A DNA stretch of 18,784 nt from JBEHWX01 sp048498995 (GTDB lineage Bacteria; Bacteroidota; Ignavibacteria; OLB7), in contig JBEHWX010000108.1 of assembly GCA_048498995.1 (NCBI GenBank), forward strand, positions 1 through 18,784, given 5' to 3'. The position numbers and the translations under genes are program-made. Positions within the stretch are counted from its first letter, which is position 1; every line of letters begins with the position of its first letter. Shown here piece by piece: positions 1 through 7,085 of this stretch. The notes beneath the pieces were generated by a model, which worked only from the letters and a program-made list of their open reading frames with translations, was not told where the DNA came from and made no database searches.

Positions 1-1
1 G

Positions 2-802
2 CCGAAGTACAACACCATGCAGAAGCGGATCCGGAGCTACGCGTTCATCCGGCTCGACGTGGCCGATCCCTTCCCGACGATCGGCATGGCTCGCGAGGTG
101 GAGGCCGACGGGGCCGAGTACTTCGGTCCGTTCGCTGGACGGAGGGCCGCCGAGGCGCTGATCGAGACGATCCAGTCGGTCTTCCGGATCAGGAAGTGCG
201 AGGCGCCGCTGATTCCGTCGCTCGCGGTGATCCCCTGCATCTACCATCAGATCCACCGCTGCAACGCTCCCTGCGCGTTGATGGAGTCGGAGGCGGGCTA
301 CCGCGAGGAAGTGGAGCGGCTGCGGGCCACGCTCTCCGGCGCCGACAAGGGGATCGTCAGCCTGGTGGAGGCGAAGATGCAGGCGCACGCCGAGGCGCTC
401 GAGTTCGAGGAGGCCGGCGTGCTGCGCGACCAGTGGATGGAGCTGCAGAAGATCTTCCAGCGGAAGGAACGGATCGCCGATTCGGTGAACACGAACAACG
501 TGGTGATCGTGCTGCCGGCGGTGGAGATGGGGAAGATGGAGGTGTTCCTGATCCGCTTCGGGCGGCTGGCGCGCCAGATCAAGATGAGCCGGAGGTTTCC
601 GGAGAAGGGGATGCGGCGGCTGCTGGAGAAGGTCTACTTCGACGGATCGGTGGCCCCGCCCCACTACCGGAAGGAGGAGATCGACGAGGTGAGGATCATC
701 GCCAGCTACCTCTTCCGCCACCGCGAGGTCGGCAGCTTCATCTACCTGGAGGAAGGGGATACGCTGGAGACGCTGCTGGAGCGGATTAGAAGAGAATGTT
801 AA
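2..802 (+). CDS. GIY-YIG / UvrC-like nuclease C-terminal part (5'-truncated by window edge)
   Basis: The reading frame is open from base 2 and reads PKYNT before the first Met at base 17. UvrC-type GIY-YIG domains have PRYN at that place, so the gene starts upstream of the window. Counting from that Met, the end of the GIY-YIG domain (SYAFIRL, YFGPF around residues 35-39) is followed by the UvrC-like CIYHQIHRCNAPC Cys region (about 74-86) and a UVR-type helical pair with LEFEEAGVLRDQ (about 128-139). The protein then stops after roughly 120 more residues. The UvrC RNase H-like endonuclease domain and the helix-hairpin-helix are absent. This layout fits the DnaQ-exonuclease/GIY-YIG fusion proteins rather than true UvrC, but the N-terminal half needed to prove it is outside the window. 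Probable role is DNA processing or repair in the cytoplasm. It converges on the 881-1687 gene. Confidence 0.8.
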   Translation, partial: PKYNTMQKRIRSYAFIRLDVADPFPTIGMAREVEADGAEYFGPFAGRRAAEALIETIQSVFRIRKCEAPLIPSLAVIPCIYHQIHRCNAPCALMESEAGYREEVERLRATLSGADKGIVSLVEAKMQAHAEALEFEEAGVLRDQWMELQKIFQRKERIADSVNTNNVVIVLPAVEMGKMEVFLIRFGRLARQIKMSRRFPEKGMRRLLEKVYFDGSVAPPHYRKEEIDEVRIIASYLFRHREVGSFIYLEEGDTLETLLERIRREC

Positions 803-880
803 AGAGGATTGTTGACACGTAGGACACAACCTCGGGCGTAGGGGGATACGGCGAAATTCGTAGAGGTGCCAATGAATGAG

Positions 881-1687
881 TTACTTGAGATCGCCACTAC
901 TATCCAGGAATCTGAGGACCGTCTTTGGTAATCTCCTTGAAATCGAGTCCGCTGGAGTGGCCCGCCAACCAGGAGTTTCTTTCAGTACTTGCCTAAGGTA
1001 GGCATATCGAGCCCTGACCTTCGATTCTACCTCCGGATCGAGATTGACAATGGGATAGAGCTCCCGATTCCCATCTAGTAGGTCTACGACATCCTCATAT
1101 CCATCGATCTCACCTGAGTATGGAATGACATCGTCGTTGAACGACCGAGTCTGCTGCGCAAATGGAATTCTACGATCAAAAATTTGTCCACCAGGTCCGA
1201 TCACTTGGATAGCAACAGCGATATGAACAGTCTTATGCGGGTAGTTGGCGAAGACAGATGTAAAATTTTTGGTGTCAGCACTAAGCTTAAAGATGGAAGC
1301 TTCTCCAGGTTTCATTATTACAGGGCCAAGTGACGGACTTGAATTGGCCTCGAACCTTGGATGCTTATCTATATACGCGACATACTTCGCACTAACAATT
1401 ATCTCGGATTGGTTGCCACGATTAGCAATCAGCAAACTGGATTCAATTGAACCACGAAACAGGTCGATCGTCGGTTGAAACACTTTGGCTTTTAAATCAT
1501 GATCAACCCTAAATGATTGCGTGTAGATTGCGAACACTGAGATAACAACTGCAACCAGAGACAGAATATCACTAAATGTTGGGTGAATTCGGCCAACAGA
1601 TCTTAGATATGGACGCAATCGCCGCCAAGTTCCAGATTTATTTTCAATTGGCATTGGATACGCACAGTGGTTGATTTGTCGGAACAC
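881..1687 (-). CDS. Orphan membrane-anchored protein of unknown function
   Basis: A 268-residue protein of no family I can name. A basic N-terminus (about residues 18-34) precedes one hydrophobic segment (about 41-59, ILSLVAVVISVFAIY). After it comes a region rich in short beta-like stretches (LLIANRGNQSEIIV, VHIAVAIQVIGP), resembling the single-pass, beta-sandwich orphan proteins common in bacterial accessory DNA. The first hydrophobic segment without a cleavage site suggests an inner-membrane anchor. The GTG start at 1687 is chosen because AGGAG lies 10 nt upstream on the minus strand (bases 1698-1702). The ATG at 1654 (residue 12) has no such site but is possible. Codon use and GC are clearly lower than in the neighbours, which suggests recent transfer. 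It lies downstream of the methyltransferase gene on the same strand, 153 nt away, and need not be cotranscribed. Confidence 0.6.
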   Translation of the reverse strand: MFRQINHCAYPMPIENKSGTWRRLRPYLRSVGRIHPTFSDILSLVAVVISVFAIYTQSFRVDHDLKAKVFQPTIDLFRGSIESSLLIANRGNQSEIIVSAKYVAYIDKHPRFEANSSPSLGPVIMKPGEASIFKLSADTKNFTSVFANYPHKTVHIAVAIQVIGPGGQIFDRRIPFAQQTRSFNDDVIPYSGEIDGYEDVVDLLDGNRELYPIVNLDPEVESKVRARYAYLRQVLKETPGWRATPADSISRRLPKTVLRFLDSSGDLK

Positions 1688-1702
1688 CAGGCGGATTCTC
1701 CT

Positions 1703-1721
1703 GGCTATCGCCTAAATAGCC
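1703..1721. repeat. Short inverted repeat just upstream of the orphan gene
   Basis: GGCTAT and ATAGCC flank a 7-nt spacer. On the minus strand the repeat lies immediately before the AGGAG ribosome-binding site of the 881-1687 gene, so it could sequester or mark that site. It is only 6 bp and may be chance. Confidence 0.3.
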
Positions 1722-1840
1722 CAGTGTGCGCCTGGAAGAGACGAAGAAGGTCATTCCTGTCTGCGAGGGCCAACCATCATACGGACGGACATTGCTCTTC
1801 CTTCGTTCCGCATTTATCATTCTCACCGATCCGTGTTCTC

Positions 1841-2644
1841 CTAGGCGCGGAGCAGATAGCCGGCCTCGAGAGCGGCCATGTCGCGCACGAAGGGGAAGGG
1901 CTTCAGGATGTTCGCGCTCACCGGCGTCAGTCCGAACTTCATCTTGAAGACCGGGCGGAGCAGGTAGAGCTTCTCGTCGGCGATCGAATAGCCGGCGGCC
2001 TTGGCGGCGTTGCGGAACTTCGTGGTCGTCATCCGGATCTTCCGGAGGCGCCTCACCTCCACCTTGTCCGCCTCGCGTCCGGAGGCGATCAGCCCCTCGA
2101 AGATCGGATTCGGGAGCAGGTGGATGAACGGCAGCTTGCCGATCGTCGTGGCCAGCGTCTGCTGATGTCCGCCGAACGGGGAGTAGTAGGGGGGGAAGGT
2201 CACGTAGAGCACGCCCCCCGGCTTGAGCACGCGGCGGATGTTCCGGAGCGCGATCTCCGCGTCGTCCAGGTGCTCGATCACGTCGCGCAGCAGCGCGATG
2301 TCGAAGTGGTCGGTCCACTCCTTCTGGATCGGCTGGTAGATCACGTCGTGGGAGCTGTAGGTGATGTCCAGTCCGAGGAGATCGGCGATCTGCCGGGCGC
2401 TCTCGAGGCGCACCTCGGCGATGTCGGTGCCGACCAGTTCGGCGGCGCCATGCTCGGCCATCGCGCAGAGGTTTCCTCCCTCGGCCGATCCGATCTCGAT
2501 CACCGAGGCTCCCTTCACCGGCACGCCGGCCGACTCCAGGTAGGGGATGATGAACTCCTTGGCAAGGCCGTACATGTAGCCCCAGTAGTACTTGTCGGCC
2601 GCGTCGACGCTCGGTGAGCCGTCGATGATCTCTTTATATCCCAT
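1841..2644 (-). CDS. Class I SAM-dependent methyltransferase
   Basis: A 267-residue soluble protein with the Rossmann-type methyltransferase signature. Motif I is VIEIGSAEGG (residues 48-57), where Ser replaces the usual Cys/Gly after the first Gly. Next come the acidic residue of GTDIA (D74), then DIALLRDVIEHL (115-126) and LKPGG (140-144). The segment FPPYYSPFGGHQQ (150-162) is of the kind seen in methyltransferases of polysaccharide and lipid modification loci, but the acceptor cannot be told from sequence. It follows the GT-C glycosyltransferase gene on the same strand after about 350 nt, so an envelope-glycan substrate is a reasonable inference. GGAG lies 11 nt before the ATG at 2644. 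A TACATTTG box further upstream may be its own promoter. The stop is TAG at 1841-1843. Confidence 0.82.
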   Translation of the reverse strand: MGYKEIIDGSPSVDAADKYYWGYMYGLAKEFIIPYLESAGVPVKGASVIEIGSAEGGNLCAMAEHGAAELVGTDIAEVRLESARQIADLLGLDITYSSHDVIYQPIQKEWTDHFDIALLRDVIEHLDDAEIALRNIRRVLKPGGVLYVTFPPYYSPFGGHQQTLATTIGKLPFIHLLPNPIFEGLIASGREADKVEVRRLRKIRMTTTKFRNAAKAAGYSIADEKLYLLRPVFKMKFGLTPVSANILKPFPFVRDMAALEAGYLLRA

Positions 2645-2994
2645 TGCTGAAGATTCTCCGGTCCTTTCCGCCGTCCCGCTTCATGATTGCGACGCGGCGG
2701 CCATAAGCCACAAATGTACGCTCCCGGCGTCGATTCCCTCCCCCAATACTTCATCCCGCCGCTCGCCGCTCGGCCTTCGGGCCCACGGTAGTGTCCGTCT
2801 CATGAAATCCGCCGTAGGAGACGCGCATCGGCTGCCACGTTTCGGTAGCCGCCCGTCTTTGGCGTGCGCTCTTCATCCGACGGCGGGGGCGGTCACGGGA
2901 GCCGCCCGTACAACACGTGTCTTCGATGTGCGCTGGAGGCATTGCCCATATGGAGCGTTCGGTGCTCACAACATGCGTTTCAGCCCCGCGTCGT
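2645..2994. other. Intergenic region between methyltransferase and GT-C genes
   Basis: No credible gene is seen in these 350 bases. They hold two short GC-rich inverted repeats: 2829-2836 with 2844-2851 (8 bp with one G-U pair), and 2887-2893 with 2901-2907 (7 bp with one G-U pair). They also hold a minus-strand TACATTTG box. Neither hairpin is followed by a T-run on either strand, so they are not clear intrinsic terminators. Confidence 0.5.
2711..2718 (-). promoter_or_regulatory. Possible Bacteroidota-type -7 box for the methyltransferase gene
   Basis: On the minus strand this reads TACATTTG, matching the TAnnTTTG -7 consensus of Bacteroidota and identical to the box before pheT. The nearest upstream TTG (complement of 2744-2746) is 25 nt away, longer than the usual spacing of about 19, so the -33 element is weak. 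A transcript from here would have a leader of roughly 60 nt. Confidence 0.35.
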
Positions 2995-4500
2995 TCACGG
3001 CTCCGTGCCGCGCACCACGTCCGTCATCTCCTCACTTCCGAACAGTCCGGGCTTCCAGGCGGCCGCGGCCATCGCGCCGATAGTGATCAGCAGCGGGTCG
3101 ATCGTGAAGCGGAAACGGTAGTTCTCGTTGATCTCCAGCGCGTTGCCGAGGATCGTCACGTAGAGGACCGTGCCGAGCAGGTAGAGGAGCGTCAGCCCCC
3201 GGGGCGTCCGGAGCCGTCCGGCGCGATGCAGCCGGCGGCAGAGGAGGAGCCCGGCCACGATCACCAGCGGCACGCCGAGGATGATCACCGGCGAGAGCTT
3301 CAGGAACCGCCGCCGCGCCGAGGCCTCCGGCGATTCGCCGGGGGGAGCCTCGTGGTAGGCGATCTGTCCGTAGACCACGATGTTGTAGGCCCGGTCGTAG
3401 CCGCGGATCATGCTCCGGTTCCGGTCGAGAAACCAGTAGATGCTGGAGGGGAAGAGGTAGTAGTAGTAGGCCGCGGCGCTCCCGCGCAGGAACGTTCCCG
3501 GCCTGTGGACCAGCACCGTCAGCGCGTCGTGCATGTAGAGGCGGGAGATCGCCGGAATCGCCCGGTGGTTGTAGTTGGAGGCGCCGGTCGATTTGGTCTC
3601 GCGGTCGAGCGCCTCGATGCCGGTCGGCGGCGTGCTCCGCGTCAGTCCGCCGTAAGCGTCGAGCCGGCTGTACGGCTGTATCAGCGCCACCGGCGAGAGC
3701 TCGCCGCGCGCGACCATGGCGCTACGCTCCTCCTCCGGAAGCTGGAAGGTCGTCATCTTCGCCACGCTCATCCCGAGCCAGCTGCTGCCGGAGAACCCGC
3801 CGAAGAGCGCCGCGCTCCGGCCGTACCAGAAGAGCGTCACCGCCAGCGGCAGGAGCGCGAGCCGTAGCGTCCGCCGGCGCGGAATGCTCCGGCTTGCCAG
3901 CGGCAGTGCCGCCACGGCCGCGAGCCAGCCGACGTGGAACAGGCTCCGGGTCAGGACCAGCGCGGCGGCCGAGGCCATCAGCAGCGCGCCGTCGATGACG
4001 CGGCCGCGGCTCAGATACCGGTGCAGCAGCAGCGCGCAGAGCGCGAGCAGCAGCGTCTCCAGCTGCGTGTAGAAAAGCCAGTTCTCGTAGAGGATCGCCG
4101 CCGGCGCGACCGAGAAGAGCACCGTGGCAACGGCCGCCAGCGCCGGGCGGACGCCGAGCCGGACCTGCACGCGGTAGAGGGCGATCGCCAGCAGCAGTCC
4201 GGCCGCCATCCAGAGCACGGAGAGGAGCGTCGGATAATCGTCCGGGGCGAGCTTGAGCACCACGCCGAGCAGAAGATTGAACAGCGGCGGCTGGCTGTGA
4301 AGATACCAGAGGCTTTCGCCAAGGCGCGCGCGGAGCAGGTGGGGATCGAGGTACTGGAGGAAGTAGCCGAGCGGCGATGCGTCGAACCTGACGCCGGCGG
4401 CCATGGCGGCCGAGCGCGACAGGAGGAACATCGCGATCACGGCCAGGAGCCAGCGGTCGGCGAGCACCCCGCGAGGGCGATGGCGGCCGGTGGCGATCAT
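2995..4500 (-). CDS. Multi-pass GT-C type glycosyltransferase (GT39/ArnT-like)
   Basis: A 501-residue integral membrane protein. Hydrophobic segments can be seen near residues 16-36, 75-85, 91-110, 118-136, 146-162, 172-184, 188-203, 211-226 and, after a long hydrophilic loop, about 402-420 and 430-475. The first periplasmic loop holds FDASPLGYFLQYLDPHLL and HSQPPLFNLLLG, the acidic plus QPPL-type pattern of GT-C enzymes, which use polyprenyl-phosphate sugars. The C-terminal ENYRFRFTIDPLL also resembles the ENxRFRFPxDPL pattern of that superfamily. The expected role is transfer of a sugar from a lipid-phosphate donor to an envelope acceptor at the periplasmic face. The polyprenyl-phosphate GT2 enzyme encoded upstream on the same strand could make the donor (inference). 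The ATG at 4500 has CGGAG six nt upstream. The sugar and acceptor are unknown. Confidence 0.75.
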   Translation of the reverse strand: MIATGRHRPRGVLADRWLLAVIAMFLLSRSAAMAAGVRFDASPLGYFLQYLDPHLLRARLGESLWYLHSQPPLFNLLLGVVLKLAPDDYPTLLSVLWMAAGLLLAIALYRVQVRLGVRPALAAVATVLFSVAPAAILYENWLFYTQLETLLLALCALLLHRYLSRGRVIDGALLMASAAALVLTRSLFHVGWLAAVAALPLASRSIPRRRTLRLALLPLAVTLFWYGRSAALFGGFSGSSWLGMSVAKMTTFQLPEEERSAMVARGELSPVALIQPYSRLDAYGGLTRSTPPTGIEALDRETKSTGASNYNHRAIPAISRLYMHDALTVLVHRPGTFLRGSAAAYYYYLFPSSIYWFLDRNRSMIRGYDRAYNIVVYGQIAYHEAPPGESPEASARRRFLKLSPVIILGVPLVIVAGLLLCRRLHRAGRLRTPRGLTLLYLLGTVLYVTILGNALEINENYRFRFTIDPLLITIGAMAAAAWKPGLFGSEEMTDVVRGTEP

Positions 4501-4523
4501 CGTCCGCTCCGGTGCGATACCGA

Positions 4524-4554
4524 CGAGGGGACCGGCGCGGTGCCGGTCCCCTCG
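4524..4554. repeat. Perfect 13-bp hairpin between barrel protein and GT-C genes
   Basis: CGAGGGGACCGGC (4524-4536) and its exact complement (4542-4554) flank the 5-nt loop GCGGT. It sits in the 88-nt gap between two minus-strand genes, 24-54 nt before the GT-C start. No T-run follows on either strand, so it may be a non-canonical terminator, an RNA-stability element or an attenuator for the downstream gene. Confidence 0.7.
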
Positions 4555-4588
4555 TGCGTGAAGCGCGATGATGGGATCCCTCGGGGCA

Positions 4589-5386
4589 TCAGAGGTGCCA
4601 GACCAGGGAGAGTCCGAAGGAGATATAGCCGACGGTGATCTCCGGATCGCGGCGCTGGCTCTCGACCACCAGGATGTTCCGCTGCTTGGTCGGGTCGGTC
4701 ACCTTGCCGATCAGGTTGAGCACGCCGTAGCCGACGTTGAAGTCGAGCAGGAACGGATCGAAGAAGTCCACCTGCGTCCCGAGCCGGAGCGCCAGGCCGA
4801 TACGGGTCTCGCCGACCGAGTCCGGATGGACCGTGACGTTCGGAATCACATCCTCGTCGGTATCGACGTAGTAGATCCGGGAGACCAGATCGGTCGGGGA
4901 GATGTAGTTGATCTTCGCCTCGGCGCTCACGTAGAGCGTGGGGGTCTTCCTGAGCTGCGCGGACTCGTTGAAGAAGGAGGCGGTGAGCCCGGCGCCGGCC
5001 GAGATCAGCGTGGCCTCGTGGGTGAACAGCCAGCGCTTCTTCCGGGTCTCGGTGGGACCGGAGGCCGAGAAGGTGGTGCGCCCGTCGAGCCGGTAGGCCT
5101 CGATCGAGACCGGCACGCGGAACATGCTGGTCGGGTCCGGGATCAGCTCGATCTGAAGCCGTCCTCCCGGGTTATTCCCCATGATGCCGCCGCCGAGCGG
5201 CAGCGTGCGATCGACGCCGGGGCTGATCGGCTGGCTGACCGGATAGTCGCCGTTGAACCAGATCGTCTGAACGCCGAGCGAGGGCTGGACGATGAACTGT
5301 GCCATGGCCCTGCCGGAGATCGCCAGCGCCATGAGTGCGCAGGCGGCCGTGAGCCGTCGGAGAAGACGCGGACTCGATTTTCTCAT
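4589..5386 (-). CDS. Exported outer-membrane/barrel-like protein of unknown function
   Basis: A 265-residue protein with a clear signal peptide: a basic start (RKSSPRLLRR), a hydrophobic core (LTAACALMALAIS) and an AMA-Q cleavage site after residue 29. The mature part alternates short beta-like stretches ending in aromatic or hydrophobic residues (ASFFN, LDFNVGYGVLNL, VGYISFGLSLVWHL), which suggests an outer-membrane beta-barrel. The last residue is Leu rather than the usual Phe, so the barrel call is tentative. No named family was recognised. Its ATG overlaps the stop of the upstream glycosyltransferase gene by 4 nt (bases 5383-5386), with only a weak GAAG before it, so translation is probably coupled. 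That ties it to the glycosyltransferase operon, perhaps as a surface or export component. Confidence 0.65.
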   Translation of the reverse strand: MRKSSPRLLRRLTAACALMALAISGRAMAQFIVQPSLGVQTIWFNGDYPVSQPISPGVDRTLPLGGGIMGNNPGGRLQIELIPDPTSMFRVPVSIEAYRLDGRTTFSASGPTETRKKRWLFTHEATLISAGAGLTASFFNESAQLRKTPTLYVSAEAKINYISPTDLVSRIYYVDTDEDVIPNVTVHPDSVGETRIGLALRLGTQVDFFDPFLLDFNVGYGVLNLIGKVTDPTKQRNILVVESQRRDPEITVGYISFGLSLVWHL

Positions 5387-6552
5387 TCAAGTACTTCGCG
5401 GATGGAGTATTTGGCGTTGTCGAGGGAGTTCTTGACGATCATCTCCCCGAGAAGGCCGATCGAGATCAACTGGACGCCGACGATGATCAGTAAAACCCCG
5501 AGAAGGGAGAGAGGGCGGTTGGTCAGCGCCGTCTTCCCGAGGAACCATTCGATCGTCAGCCAGAGATCGATGACGAAACCGATCGCCGCCACCAGGATGC
5601 CGACGGCGCCGAAGATGTGCAGCGGGCGTCGGGCATACTTGGTCGTCAGCAGCAGCGTGAGCAGGTCGAGGAATCCCTTGGCGAACCGGCTCATGCCGAA
5701 CTTCGAGACGCCGTACTTGCGCGGGTGATGCTGCACCGGCAGCTCGGTGACCCGGAAGCCCTGCCAGTGCGCCTGCGCCGGCAGATACCGGTGCATCTCG
5801 CCGTAGACGCTCAGCTCTGGAAGCACGTCCCGATGGTATCCCTTCAGCCCGCAGTTGAAGTCGTGGATGTGCAGGCCGGTGACCATCTGCACCACCTTGT
5901 TGAACACCTTCGAGGGCATCGTCTTGTGCCACGGATCGTGGCGCACCTTCTTCCAGCCGGAGACCAGGTCGTAGCCGCTCTGGAGCTTGGCCAGGATCGC
6001 CGGAAGCTCGTTCGGATCGTCCTGCAGGTCGGCGTCCATCGTGAAGACCCATTCGCCGCGGGCGCGCTCGAAGCCGACGGCCAGCGCGGCGGATTTGCCG
6101 TAGTTGGTGCGGAAGCGGATCGCGTGATATCGCGGGTTGGCTCGATGAAGCTCCCGGAGAATCTCGTAGGAGTTGTCGGTGGAGCCGTCGTCGATGAAGA
6201 TCACCTCGTAGCGGTCACCGGCCATCGAGCGGAGCGTGGTCTCCAGGCGCTGCCCGAGCTCATGGAGCGAGCCGGCCTCGTTCATCAGCGGGATCACCAC
6301 GCTGATCTGCGGACGGGGCTCGCGCTGGCGCCCTCCCGGACGCTGCTCGGCCGACTGGCCCTGATGCACCTCCGGACGGCCGCTCTGCATGATCCCATGC
6401 GGGGTTCCCTTGCGGGAGGCGTCCGGCGTTCCCTGGCGGCGTCCGCCATTGCCGTGTCGACGGCGGTGCTCTCGACGATGCTCCCCGCCGTTGTCGCCGG
6501 CGGGTGCGCTGGGCGTGATTCTTGTCGGATCACTCGGGTTTGATTCCTTCAT
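5383..6552 (-). CDS. GT2 polyprenyl-phosphate glycosyltransferase (DPM1/ArnC/GtrB-like)
   Basis: The core from about residue 83 is a GT-A family 2 enzyme: ISVVIPLMNE, FIDDGSTDNS (119-128), MDADLQDD (172-179, the DxD metal/nucleotide site) and DFNCGLKGYH (231-240). It ends with two hydrophobic segments (about 312-332 and 349-372). This is the layout of enzymes that transfer a sugar from a nucleotide donor to undecaprenyl or dolichyl phosphate at the cytoplasmic side of the inner membrane. The product would serve a GT-C enzyme such as the one encoded downstream at 2995-4500. The first 80 or so residues are an unusual charged Gly/Arg/His/Pro-rich extension (GGEHRREHRRRHGNGG) that the family lacks. 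The ATG at 6552 has no Shine-Dalgarno, and Met55 (base 6390) is an alternative start, so the extension is uncertain. Confidence 0.85.
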   Translation of the reverse strand: MKESNPSDPTRITPSAPAGDNGGEHRREHRRRHGNGGRRQGTPDASRKGTPHGIMQSGRPEVHQGQSAEQRPGGRQREPRPQISVVIPLMNEAGSLHELGQRLETTLRSMAGDRYEVIFIDDGSTDNSYEILRELHRANPRYHAIRFRTNYGKSAALAVGFERARGEWVFTMDADLQDDPNELPAILAKLQSGYDLVSGWKKVRHDPWHKTMPSKVFNKVVQMVTGLHIHDFNCGLKGYHRDVLPELSVYGEMHRYLPAQAHWQGFRVTELPVQHHPRKYGVSKFGMSRFAKGFLDLLTLLLTTKYARRPLHIFGAVGILVAAIGFVIDLWLTIEWFLGKTALTNRPLSLLGVLLIIVGVQLISIGLLGEMIVKNSLDNAKYSIREVLE

Positions 6553-6725
6553 AGGGCGAAGAAATTACTATCACCAGATCCGACAAACAATTCTCCCGCG
6601 TCGCGCCCGGACGAATCCCGCCGCTATCCGGCCAAAGAATCTATCCGGGATTCTCTTCCGGGATCCCCTGGAGCACCGGAATCCCTCCGCCGAGCGGCCC
6701 GCCCGGCCTGCGCCGATCGCTTGGA

Positions 6726-6781
6726 GCGGAATGGCCGACCCGGAATGGCCGACGCGGAATGGTAGGCGCGGAATGGTAGGC
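6726..6781. repeat. Tandem repeat, four 14-nt units
   Basis: Four head-to-tail units at 6726-6739, 6740-6753, 6754-6767 and 6768-6781. The first two read GCGGAATGGCCGAC (the second with an initial C) and the last two GCGGAATGGTAGGC. All keep the CGGAATGG core. The change from one variant pair to the other suggests stepwise duplication. Confidence 0.85.
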
Positions 6782-6840
6782 GCACGTCTTCAGCGTGCGC
6801 ATCTTCAGCGTGCGCATCTTCAGCGTGCGCATCTTCGCGC
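6782..6840. repeat. Tandem repeat, 15-nt units with TGCGCA cores
   Basis: After a degenerate copy (6782-6794) come GTGCGCATCTTCAGC at 6795-6809 and 6810-6824 and a third unit diverging in its last three bases (6825-6839). Each unit contains the palindrome TGCGCA, and the array abuts the 14-nt array without a gap. This layout could be a repeated protein-binding site or simple slippage. Confidence 0.85.
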
Positions 6841-6861
6841 ATGCGCCCGACCACACCGTCC

Positions 6862-6883
6862 GGGCGGCCACGGGGGGCCGCCC
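6862..6883. repeat. 8-bp GC-rich hairpin
   Basis: GGGCGGCC (6862-6869) and GGCCGCCC (6876-6883) flank the loop ACGGGG. No T-run follows on either strand. It lies between divergent genes, so a terminator role is unlikely and its function is unknown. Confidence 0.6.
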
Positions 6884-6993
6884 CCACCAGGATTGATCAT
6901 CCGGGATTCATCGCCCGGGTGCTTCCGGCCGTGTCGAAGCGTTTCCTTCGGCCCGGGCCCGGATCGGATGAGGGGACATCCACTATTTTTAAC

Positions 6994-7020
6994 GGAACAA
7001 GCTCCCTTCCCTCAGCGTCT
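6994..7020 (+). promoter_or_regulatory. Possible ECF sigma (envelope-stress) promoter for the protease gene
   Basis: GGAAC at 6994-6998 and CGTCT at 7016-7020 are separated by 17 nt, close to the GGAAC-N16/17-CGTC pattern of many ECF sigma factors. It points at the HtrA-like gene with a leader of about 60 nt. In other bacteria degP/htrA genes are classic targets of sigma-E type regulators. Pattern match by eye only. Confidence 0.35.
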
Positions 7021-7085
7021 GGAGCAGATGAGAACGCCCGGTTGAATCGTCGACTTCCTCACAAACGCTTCGGAAAGTTTGAAGT

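Larger units (their letters stand above)
803..1840. other. AT-rich island between convergent genes
   Basis: Base composition drops visibly here, with runs such as taaaatttttgg, compared with the GC-rich sequence on both sides. The stretch carries one orphan minus-strand gene (881-1687) with non-biased codon use. No transposase, integrase, direct repeats or tRNA could be seen at its edges. The composition suggests acquisition by transfer (inference). Confidence 0.6.
6553..7085. other. 533-nt divergent intergenic region
   Basis: No gene is supported here. The region holds two adjacent tandem-repeat arrays (6726-6840), an 8-bp GC hairpin (6862-6883) and a possible ECF-type promoter facing the protease gene (6994-7020). 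On the minus strand a loose TTTG-N16-TAATTTCT match (6560-6587) lies directly before the ATG at 6552. If that promoter were real it would leave almost no leader, which would favour the later start Met55 for the GT2 gene. Confidence 0.6.

Noticed and set aside
2592..3121. Plus-strand frames in the 2645-2994 gap
   Set aside because: They overlap the methyltransferase or GT-C genes in part, have no ribosome-binding site and show no recognisable domain.
6726..6840. CRISPR array
   Set aside because: The units are directly abutting 14-15-mers without unique spacers, and no cas genes are present.
6624..6887. Minus-strand frames encoding AEDAH / MRTLK repeats over the tandem arrays
   Set aside because: The 15-nt repeat length is a multiple of three, so any open frame yields a periodic peptide. 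There is no ribosome-binding site or flanking coding signal.
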